Shown here piece by piece: positions 57,643-64,000 of a stretch of 64,000 bases of DNA. The notes below the pieces were generated by a model. The model was given only the letters and a program-made list of their open reading frames with translations, was not told where the DNA came from and did not search any database. Position numbers and translations under genes: made by a program. The stretch is from Geobacillus thermoleovorans (GTDB lineage Bacteria; Bacillota; Bacilli; Bacillales; Anoxybacillaceae), in the NCBI RefSeq assembly GCF_001610955.1, contig NZ_CP014335.1:3233001-3297000 (forward strand), written 5' to 3'. Positions within the stretch are counted from its first letter, which is position 1. Each line of letters begins with the position of its first letter.

Positions 57643-58917
57643 CTACAGACGGGGCGGGCCGCCCTGTTTCCACTCCTGATCGAGCAAGGCGAAAAACTCT
57701 TCGTTTGACTTCGTCCGGCGCAATTTGTTCAAAAACCGCTCGATAAAGTCGGGCGAATCGGCCATCGTTTTGCGGATCGCCCACAGCTTTTCCAAATGTT
57801 CTTTCGGGATGAGCAGCTCCTCTTTGCGCGTTCCCGAGCGGCGAATGTCAATCGCCGGAAAAATGCGGCGCTCGGCGAGCGAGCGGTCAAGATGGAGCTC
57901 CATGTTGCCGGTGCCTTTAAATTCCTCGTAAATGACGTCATCCATGCGCGACCCGGTGTCAATGAGGGCGGTCGCCAAAATCGTCAAGCTGCCGCCTTCT
58001 TCGATGTTGCGCGCCGCGCCGAAAAACCGCTTCGGGCGATGAAACGCCGCTGGGTCGATCCCTCCTGAGAGCGTGCGTCCGCTCGGCGGAATGACCAAGT
58101 TGTACGCCCGGGCGAGGCGGGTGATGCTGTCCATTAAAATGACGACGTCACGCTTATGCTCAACTAATCGCATCGCCCGTTCTAAGACAAGCTCGGCCAC
58201 TTTAATATGGTTTTCCGGCACCTCATCAAACGTCGAGCTGACGACATCGCCTTGCACCGACCGCTCGATGTCGGTCACTTCTTCCGGCCGTTCGTCAATG
58301 AGCAAGACGATCAACTCGACATCCGGGTGGTTTGTGGTGATGCTGTTGGCAATTTCCTTCAGCAGCATCGTCTTGCCAGCTTTCGGCGGCGCGACGATCA
58401 ACCCGCGCTGGCCAAAGCCGACGGGAGCGATCAAGTCGATGATGCGGGTCGACAGCTTGTCCGGCGTTGTCTCCAGCTTCATTTGCCGATTCGGGTAAAG
58501 CGGCGTCAACGCTGGAAAGTGAACGCGCTCCTTGGCGACTTCCGGGTCTTCGCCGTTGACCGCTTCGACATGAAGCAAGCCGAAGTAGCGTTCATTTTCT
58601 TTCGGCGGCCGCACTTTGCCGGATACTTTATCCCCGTTGCGCAAATCAAAACGGCGGATTTGGGAAGCGGAAATGTAAATGTCTTCCGAGCTCGGGGAAT
58701 AGTTGATCGGGCGCAAAAAGCCGAATCCTTCCGACGGAATGATTTCGAGGATGCCTTCCATGAAAAAGAGGCCGTCTTGTTCGGCACGCGCTTTCAAAAT
58801 CGCAAAAATAAGCTCCTTTTTCGTCAACTTGCTGTAGTATGAAATTTTGTATTGCTTGGCGAGCTCATACAGCTCCTTCAATTTCATGTTTTCTAGTGCT
58901 GCTAACGTTAATTCCAT
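57643..58917 (-). CDS. rho: Transcription termination factor Rho
   Basis: A 424-residue hexameric RNA helicase. N-terminal Rho domain ([31 protein letters not shown]), cold-shock-like RNA-binding domain ([20 protein letters not shown]), P-loop [11 protein letters not shown], Walker [17 protein letters not shown] and Q/R-loop region. The sequence is highly like that of B. subtilis Rho. The ribosome site before the ATG at 58917 is weak (GTGGTG). Confidence 0.98.
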   Translation of the reverse strand: MELTLAALENMKLKELYELAKQYKISYYSKLTKKELIFAILKARAEQDGLFFMEGILEIIPSEGFGFLRPINYSPSSEDIYISASQIRRFDLRNGDKVSGKVRPPKENERYFGLLHVEAVNGEDPEVAKERVHFPALTPLYPNRQMKLETTPDKLSTRIIDLIAPVGFGQRGLIVAPPKAGKTMLLKEIANSITTNHPDVELIVLLIDERPEEVTDIERSVQGDVVSSTFDEVPENHIKVAELVLERAMRLVEHKRDVVILMDSITRLARAYNLVIPPSGRTLSGGIDPAAFHRPKRFFGAARNIEEGGSLTILATALIDTGSRMDDVIYEEFKGTGNMELHLDRSLAERRIFPAIDIRRSGTRKEELLIPKEHLEKLWAIRKTMADSPDFIERFLNKLRRTKSNEEFFALLDQEWKQGGPPRL

Positions 58918-59169
58918 CTTGACACCACACTTTGCAAATTTTCCTATTCTCCCATCGTTCGTGTTCGGACGTATTGGTCATCAATTCGACAGGCGAAGGG
59001 ATTCATTTCGAAGATGATGAAGGCTGAAATGAAATAAAGAAGTAGAATGGCAGAGCTTATTTTTGCATAAGCAACACGACTATTTTACCCTTTTTTCTTC
59101 TTTTTAATCAATATTTTTTTGTTTTTCCGAGCCAGGCGCGGCTCCGGCGCCCGGCCGGATGGTAGGATA
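58918..59169. other. Intergenic region between glpX and rho
   Basis: 252 bases: the rho leader, an AT-rich central stretch (about 59075-59125), and, next to the glpX stop, a GC-rich hairpin CCGGGCGC/GCGCCTGG (about 59132-59155) that lacks a T-run and so is a doubtful terminator. Confidence 0.4.
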
Positions 59170-60132
59170 TCATTTGATGACTAAGTTCGGTTTTTTCTTC
59201 AAACTGTGCCGCCCTTCGATGAAGCGGACCGTGCCGGACTTGGCCCGCATGACGACGGAGTGGGTGAGGCCGTACGCCCCTTTCAGCCGCACGCCGCGCA
59301 ACAGCTCGCCGTCGGTGACGCCGGTGGCGGCAAAAATCGCGTCGTCTCCTTTCACCAAATCGTCCATGCGCAGCACTTTGTTGACGTCAATGCCCATTTG
59401 TTTGCACCGCTCGACTTCATCGTCGTTTTGCGGCAGCAGCTTCCCTTGCAGTTCGCCGCCAAGGCATTTCAACGCGACCGCCGCGAGCACTCCTTCCGGC
59501 GCGCCGCCCGAGCCGAACAAAATGTCAACGCCGGTATGGTCAAACGCCGTGTTAATGGCGGCGGCGACATCGCCGTCATTGATGAGCTTAATGCGGGCGC
59601 CGGCTTCACGCAGCTCATGAATGAGACGCTCATGGCGCGGACGGTTGAGAACAACCGCGACGACGTCTTCAATATCTTTGTTTTTCGCCTTCGCCACCGC
59701 CTTTAAATTGTCGATGATCGGCGCCTCAATGTCAATCATCCCGACCGCTTCCGGCCCGACGGCGATTTTCTCCATGTACATGTCCGGCGCGTGAAGCAGA
59801 TGGCCGTGGTCAGCGACAGCGACGACAGCCAAGGCGTTCCATCCCCCGGAAGCGACGATGTTCGTCCCTTCAAGCGGGTCGACAGCGACATCGACGCGTG
59901 GGCCATAGCCGTTGCCGAGCTTTTCCCCGATATACAGCATCGGCGCTTCGTCCATTTCCCCTTCGCCGATGACGACGGTGCCTTTCATCGGCACGGTGTC
60001 AAACACGTCGCGCATCGCCGACGTCGCGGCGTCATCAGCCTCATTCTTTTTCCCGCGCCCCATCCAGCGGGCGGCGGCAAGCGCCGCCGCTTCGGTGACG
60101 CGCACGAGTTCCATCGATAAGCTTCGTTCCAT
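59170..60132 (-). CDS. glpX: Fructose-1,6-bisphosphatase, class II (GlpX)
   Basis: A 320-residue class II FBPase of gluconeogenesis. Metal- and phosphate-binding motifs: [49 protein letters not shown] and [14 protein letters not shown]. Called ywjI in B. subtilis. ATG at 60132 after AAGGGGAG. Confidence 0.96.
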   Translation of the reverse strand: MERSLSMELVRVTEAAALAAARWMGRGKKNEADDAATSAMRDVFDTVPMKGTVVIGEGEMDEAPMLYIGEKLGNGYGPRVDVAVDPLEGTNIVASGGWNALAVVAVADHGHLLHAPDMYMEKIAVGPEAVGMIDIEAPIIDNLKAVAKAKNKDIEDVVAVVLNRPRHERLIHELREAGARIKLINDGDVAAAINTAFDHTGVDILFGSGGAPEGVLAAVALKCLGGELQGKLLPQNDDEVERCKQMGIDVNKVLRMDDLVKGDDAIFAATGVTDGELLRGVRLKGAYGLTHSVVMRAKSGTVRFIEGRHSLKKKPNLVIK

Positions 60133-60166
60133 CGTCGTTCTCCCCTTCCCCTTTGTCGACTGGACG

Positions 60167-61453
60167 TTACGCGTTTTTCACTTGCTCGATTTCTTCATCG
60201 GTCATTTTTTCGCGCCAAATGGTGGCGCCGATGTCAGACAGTTTTTCGACGAGGTTGCTGTAGCCGCGGTCGATATGCTCGACGCCGGTGATCTCCGTCA
60301 CTCCTTCAGCCATCAGCCCGGCAATGACAAGCGCCGCCCCGGCGCGCAAATCGCTCGCCTTCACTTTCGCCCCTTGCAGTTTGACGGGGCCGGTGACGAT
60401 GGCTGAGCGGCCTTCGACTTTTACATTGGCGTTCATGCGCCGCAATTCATCGACATGCTTGAAGCGGGCGCTGTAAATCGTGTCGGTGACGACGCTTGTG
60501 CCGTTGGCTTTTGTCAGCAGCGCGGTAAACGGCTGCTGCAGATCAGTTGGGAAGCCCGGATAGACGAGCGTCTTGACGTCAACCGCTTTCAAAACGTCGG
60601 TGCCGCAGACGAGAATTTGATCTTCCCCCGTCTCCACGCGCACCCCCATTTCGCGCAATTTGGCCGTCAGCGATTCAACGTGCTGCGGGATGACGTTGTC
60701 GACGACGACTTCGCCATTGGTGGCCGCGGCGGCGATCATGTACGTCCCGGCTTCGATCCGATCCGGGATGATGGCATGGCGGCAGCCCGATAATTTTTCG
60801 ACGCCGTCAATGCGGATCACATCGGTGCCGGCTCCTTTGATTTTCGCGCCCATATTCGAAAGCAATGTCGCTACATCGATGATTTCCGGCTCTTTCGCCG
60901 CATTTTCGATAATCGTCCGCCCTTTGGCGCGCACCGCCGCCAGCATGATGTTGATCGTCGCGCCGACGCTGACGACGTCCAAAAAAATGCGGGCTCCGCG
61001 CAGTTCCTCCGCGCGCAAGTAAATGGCGCCCTGCTCGTTCGTTACGGTGGCTCCTAGCGCCTCAAACCCTTTGATATGCTGGTCAATCGGGCGCGGACCG
61101 AGATGACATCCGCCCGGCAAGCCGACAACCGCTCTTTTGAAGCGGCCAAGCATCGCCCCCATCAAATAGTAGGAGGCGCGCAGCTTTTTCACCTTCCCAT
61201 TTGGAAGCGGCATGGACACCATATTCGTTGGGTCGATGACCGCCTCTTTGCCGTCAAACGAAAACGAGCCGCCGATTTCTTCGATCAAGCTTCCTAAAAT
61301 GTGCACGTCGGAAATGTCCGGCAACCCCTCGATCGTCACCGGCGAATCGGCCAAAATCGTTGCAGGAATCAAAGCGACCGCGCTGTTTTTCGCACCGCTC
61401 ACTTTGATCGTTCCCCGCAGCCGATCTCCGCCGATAATTTTCATTTTATCCAT
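60167..61453 (-). CDS. murAB: UDP-N-acetylglucosamine 1-carboxyvinyltransferase MurAB
   Basis: A 428-residue second MurA paralogue (MurZ). KN pair [12 protein letters not shown]; catalytic Cys in [16 protein letters not shown]. It differs from MurAA in having [17 protein letters not shown] segments and a C-terminal tail [19 protein letters not shown] at 61453 with an AAGGGAG site. Order fbaA-tal-murAB-glpX-rho is as in B. subtilis. Confidence 0.96.
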   Translation of the reverse strand: MDKMKIIGGDRLRGTIKVSGAKNSAVALIPATILADSPVTIEGLPDISDVHILGSLIEEIGGSFSFDGKEAVIDPTNMVSMPLPNGKVKKLRASYYLMGAMLGRFKRAVVGLPGGCHLGPRPIDQHIKGFEALGATVTNEQGAIYLRAEELRGARIFLDVVSVGATINIMLAAVRAKGRTIIENAAKEPEIIDVATLLSNMGAKIKGAGTDVIRIDGVEKLSGCRHAIIPDRIEAGTYMIAAAATNGEVVVDNVIPQHVESLTAKLREMGVRVETGEDQILVCGTDVLKAVDVKTLVYPGFPTDLQQPFTALLTKANGTSVVTDTIYSARFKHVDELRRMNANVKVEGRSAIVTGPVKLQGAKVKASDLRAGAALVIAGLMAEGVTEITGVEHIDRGYSNLVEKLSDIGATIWREKMTDEEIEQVKNA

Positions 61454-61585
61454 CGTCGTCTCCCTTCTTTGCTCGGAAGTTGGCTTCACCCCTGGGACGA
61501 AAAAGCAAAGCCGGGCGGGCTCATCACGTCCGGCCTGAACGCGGCAGAGCGAGCCCGCTTCACCCAAGAGGCAAACGGCTTACTT

Positions 61586-62227
61586 TCATTTTTGCCGATT
61601 CCAGTCGGCGAGAAACTTCTCAATTCCTTGATCGGTCAGCGGATGGTTGAACAATTGCATAAGCACCTTGTACGGAACCGTGGCAATATGCGCCCCGCGC
61701 AACGCCGCTTCTGTCACATGGTGCGGATGGCGGATCGAAGCGGCGATGATTTCCGTTTCAATGCCATGAATGTTGAAAATCTCAGCGATGGTGGAAATGA
61801 GCTCTAAACCGTTATGGCCGATGTCATCGAGGCGGCCGAGGAACGGAGAGACGTACGTCGCGCCGGCGCGTGCGGCCAAGAGCGCCTGGTTGGCGGTGAA
61901 CACAAGCGTCACATTCGTTTGAATCCCTTTTTCGCTGAACGCCTTGACTGCTTTTAAGCCTTCCGGCGTCATCGGCACTTTGATCGTAATGTTCGGGGCG
62001 ATTTTCGCCAGCTCTTCGCCTTCCGCGATCATGCCAGCGGCGTCGGTCGAAATGACTTCAGCGCTCACCGAACCAGAAACGATCGATGTAATTTCGCGCA
62101 ACCGATCATGGAACGATACGTTCTCCTTCGCCACGAGGCTTGGGTTGGTCGTGACGCCGGCCAAAATGCCGAGTTCATGGGCGTGTTTGATTTCTTCCAA
62201 GTTGGCAGTGTCGATAAAAAATTTCAT
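61586..62227 (-). CDS. tal: Transaldolase / fructose-6-phosphate aldolase-like (YwjH)
   Basis: A 213-residue small transaldolase. [35 protein letters not shown] and the Schiff-base lysine in [15 protein letters not shown] are diagnostic. [27 protein letters not shown] is conserved. Short transaldolases may act as transaldolase or fructose-6-P aldolase; activity cannot be told from sequence alone. It lies 75 bases downstream of fbaA. Confidence 0.95.
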   Translation of the reverse strand: MKFFIDTANLEEIKHAHELGILAGVTTNPSLVAKENVSFHDRLREITSIVSGSVSAEVISTDAAGMIAEGEELAKIAPNITIKVPMTPEGLKAVKAFSEKGIQTNVTLVFTANQALLAARAGATYVSPFLGRLDDIGHNGLELISTIAEIFNIHGIETEIIAASIRHPHHVTEAALRGAHIATVPYKVLMQLFNHPLTDQGIEKFLADWNRQK

Positions 62228-62302
62228 GCTGAACCCTCCTTGTTATTCGTTGCACATGCAAAGGCAGCCGCGCGGCGGCCAAACGCCGCCCGCGAAGCCG
62301 AT

Positions 62303-63166
62303 TCATCGCGCCGCTTTTCCGGACGAGCCAAACTCGCGCATTTTGCCGATGACCGTCGCTTTGATGGCGTCGCGGCCCGGGCCGATGATTTTGCGCGGAT
62401 CATAGACGTTCGGGTCTTTCGCGAGCAGTTCGCGGACGACTTTGGTAAACGCCATTTGGTTTTCGGTATTGACGTTGATTTTCGATGTGCCAAGGGAGAT
62501 CGCGCGTTGAATTTGTTCGGTCGGAATGCCGGTGCCGCCGTGGAGCACAAGCGGAACGCCGGTTAAATCGCGGATTTGCTCCATTTCGGCAAATCCGAGC
62601 TTCGGCTCTCCTTTGTACGGGCCGTGCACAGAACCGAGCGCCGGGGCGAGACAGTCGACGCCTGTCCGTTTGACAAGCTCTTCGCACTCTTTCGGGTCGG
62701 CGTAAATGATCCCTTCTCCGACGACGTCGTCTTCCTGCCCGCCGACGATGCCGAGCTCCGCTTCGACCGAAACGCCGCGCGCATGAGCATATTCAACGAC
62801 TTGCGAGGTGATGCGGACGTTTTCTTCAAATGGATGGTGGGAGGCGTCAATCATAACCGAGGTGAACCCGGCGTCAATCGCCGCTTTGCATTTTTCAAAG
62901 CTCGATCCATGGTCGAGATGGATGGCGACCGGAACGGTGATGTTCATGTCTTCCATTAACCCTTTGACCATATTGACGACCGTTTTGAATCCGCTCATAT
63001 AGCGGGCCGCCCCTTCGGAGACGCCGAGAATGACCGGCGATTTTTCCTCTTCGGCCGCCGCTAAAATGGCTTGTGTCCATTCCAAGTTGTTAATGTTAAA
63101 TTGACCGACCGCGTATTTGCCGCGCAGCGCCTCGTTGAGCATCTCTTTCATCGATACTAACGGCAT
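62303..63166 (-). CDS. fbaA: Fructose-bisphosphate aldolase, class II
   Basis: A 287-residue zinc-dependent aldolase. [16 protein letters not shown] (catalytic Asp and zinc His), [26 protein letters not shown] and [10 protein letters not shown] (zinc His) are all intact; phosphate site INVNTENQ. The ATG at 63166 follows AAGGAGG. Confidence 0.98.
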   Translation of the reverse strand: MPLVSMKEMLNEALRGKYAVGQFNINNLEWTQAILAAAEEEKSPVILGVSEGAARYMSGFKTVVNMVKGLMEDMNITVPVAIHLDHGSSFEKCKAAIDAGFTSVMIDASHHPFEENVRITSQVVEYAHARGVSVEAELGIVGGQEDDVVGEGIIYADPKECEELVKRTGVDCLAPALGSVHGPYKGEPKLGFAEMEQIRDLTGVPLVLHGGTGIPTEQIQRAISLGTSKINVNTENQMAFTKVVRELLAKDPNVYDPRKIIGPGRDAIKATVIGKMREFGSSGKAAR

Positions 63167-63249
63167 GGTTCCATCCTCCTTAGCTGATCGTCGTCTTTGT
63201 CGCCCTGGCGGTGACTGGGTCCACAGGCGCAAAATCCATCTACGTTATA

Positions 63250-63278
63250 AGCATACCAACTTGCCGGCAAAACGGCAA
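63250..63278 (-). promoter_or_regulatory. SigA promoter of fbaA
   Basis: Minus strand: TTGCCG (63273-63278), 17-base spacer, TATGCT (63250-63255). Confidence 0.55.
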
Positions 63279-63305
63279 CATTTCCACCCTTTATTCTCCT
63301 AAAGA

Positions 63306-63379
63306 CGACAGCGTCATCAATGTCCATCGATGCGCTTTCTTTGCCAAAGGAAAGCCGCTCGTCGATGGCGCTGTCTAGG
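63306..63379. other. Long inverted repeat after spo0F
   Basis: GACAGCGTCATC (63306-63317) and GATGGCGCTGTC (63366-63377) form a long-armed hairpin that overlaps the spo0F stop codon. There is no T-run directly after, so it may be an RNA-protecting or Rho-related 3' end. Confidence 0.45.
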
Positions 63380-63737
63380 CGGTAATGTATTTTTTGACGG
63401 CAACGCGCAAATCGTCAATATCAAACGGCTTGGCAAAATGCATCAGCGCCCCGAGCTCTTTCGTTTCTTGAATCATATCGAGCTCCCCGTAGGCGGTCAT
63501 GATGATCACCTTAATATCCGGATCAATCTCTTTCAACCGTTTTAAAATTTCAATGCCGTCCATGCCAGGAATTTTCATATCAAGAAGCACAAGATCGGGG
63601 TGATGTTTGCGGGCGATTTCGAGCGCCTGCATGCCGTTGGCGGCCTGATACGTTACATACCCCTCCCGCTGAAACACTTCGTTGAGCAAAATGCGAATGC
63701 CATACTGGTCGTCGACAATCAAAATTTTGTTTCCCAC
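63375..63737 (-). CDS. spo0F: Sporulation phosphorelay response regulator Spo0F
   Basis: A 120-residue single-domain response regulator. [18 protein letters not shown], the phosphorylated Asp in [12 protein letters not shown] (about residue 53), the Thr in [12 protein letters not shown] and the Lys in [12 protein letters not shown] are all present and nearly identical to B. subtilis. It passes phosphate from sporulation kinases to Spo0B. The GTG at 63737 follows AGAGGTG. Confidence 0.98.
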   Translation of the reverse strand: MGNKILIVDDQYGIRILLNEVFQREGYVTYQAANGMQALEIARKHHPDLVLLDMKIPGMDGIEILKRLKEIDPDIKVIIMTAYGELDMIQETKELGALMHFAKPFDIDDLRVAVKKYITA

Positions 63738-63775
63738 AGTTATGCACCTCTATTCCCTGTTTTCTCCCTATTAAT

Positions 63776-63803
63776 GTTTCGCATTTGGCAAACCCTTTTC
63801 CTG
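63776..63803 (-). promoter_or_regulatory. Candidate SigH promoter of spo0F
   Basis: Minus strand: CAGGAAAA (63796-63803), 13 bases, GCGAAAC (63776-63782), near the SigH consensus RNAGGAWWW-N11-12-RNNGAAT. spo0F is SigH-controlled in B. subtilis. Confidence 0.45.
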
Positions 63804-63860
63804 CTTGCTTTTCTTGTTGTTTGCCGATTTTGTATAATAGCGGCGAAGGGAGGCCGAACC

Positions 63861-64000
63861 GTGAAAATTTTAACGACGCAAACGATCGGATTGTTGCAAA
63901 AAATCGCCGCGGATGAAGAGCTGGCGCTCGAAGACGGGGCGCGTCTGCTCGCTCAGGCCGCCATCGGTGATGGACGCATTTGGCTGTATGGCATAGGTGA
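63861..64000 (+). CDS. ywjG: DUF2529 protein YwjG (runs off right edge)
   Basis: The first 46 codons are visible: GTG start at 63861 after GGGAGG, protein (M)KILTTQTIGLLQKIAADEE..., ending in the window near IGDGRIWLYGIG. This matches the DUF2529 (YwjG) family that lies between spo0F and pyrG in B. subtilis. The visible part resembles the start of an SIS-type sugar isomerase fold. A TATAAT lies at 63833-63838. Confidence 0.8.
   Translation, partial: MKILTTQTIGLLQKIAADEELALEDGARLLAQAAIGDGRIWLYGIG

Overview
The window comes from a moderately GC-rich, endospore-forming, motile thermophilic Bacillaceae, almost certainly a Geobacillus or close relative. The reasons are the B. subtilis-like gene order, very Geobacillus-like ATP synthase and GlyA proteins, a full set of sporulation genes, and a complex I operon that B. 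subtilis lacks. Nearly every gene is on the minus strand, as expected for leading-strand genes on one replichore. The plus-strand genes are an LCP protein, a BsuPI-domain protein and the truncated ywjG at the right edge.

Layout from left to right. 0-5.7 kb: the start of an unidentified AAA ATPase, a gene-poor stretch, then a surface-polymer module (YwqE phosphatase, LCP ligase, SGNH hydrolase, YwqD tyrosine kinase, YwqC modulator) and a Ca-binding-like lipoprotein. 5.8-10 kb: fabZ, an EpuA-family membrane protein, the rod genes flhP and flhO, mbl and spoIIID. 10.3-20 kb: a BsuPI protein, a split chromate transporter pair, a YwrD-type gamma-glutamyltransferase, a five-gene peptide ABC transporter and a YwrC-type Lrp regulator; together they look like a regulated locus for taking up and cleaving peptides. 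20-25.4 kb: spoIIQ, spoIID, murAA, ywmB, ywzB. 25.7-36.5 kb: an 11-gene complex I operon (nuoABCDHIJKLMN) with no NADH-oxidising NuoEFG module. 36.7-43.9 kb: the ATP synthase operon. 44.4-64 kb: upp, glyA, ywlG, rpiB, a chemoreceptor, ywlE, mntP, ywlC, spoIIR, prmC, prfA, a lipoprotein, tdk, rpmE, rho, glpX, murAB, tal, fbaA, spo0F and ywjG, in an order close to B. subtilis.

The unusual content lies mainly between genes. Three same-orientation copies of a roughly 235-bp, four-helix cloverleaf-like repeat with short terminal inverted repeats lie 3' of upp, rpiB and ywlC. A second family of roughly 125-135 bp elements with terminal inverted repeats occurs three times, once inside the nuo operon between nuoH and nuoI. 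A 136-bp ISL3-like MITE with intact target duplication sits in the T-run of the mntP terminator. A four-hairpin block resembling an IS200/IS605 end lies 5' of one structured repeat. A DnaA-box cluster lies between ywlC and spoIIR. NuoC carries a 264-residue Ala/Lys/Glu/Arg repeat extension.

Functionally the window joins the respiratory chain (complex I and F1Fo-ATPase), cell-wall synthesis (two MurA paralogues, Mbl, LCP), glycolysis/gluconeogenesis enzymes (FbaA, GlpX, transaldolase) and regulators of sporulation at several stages (Spo0F, SpoIIR, SpoIIQ, SpoIID, SpoIIID). I saw no tRNA, rRNA or CRISPR array. Functions are assigned by recognising protein families from memory; no database search was run.
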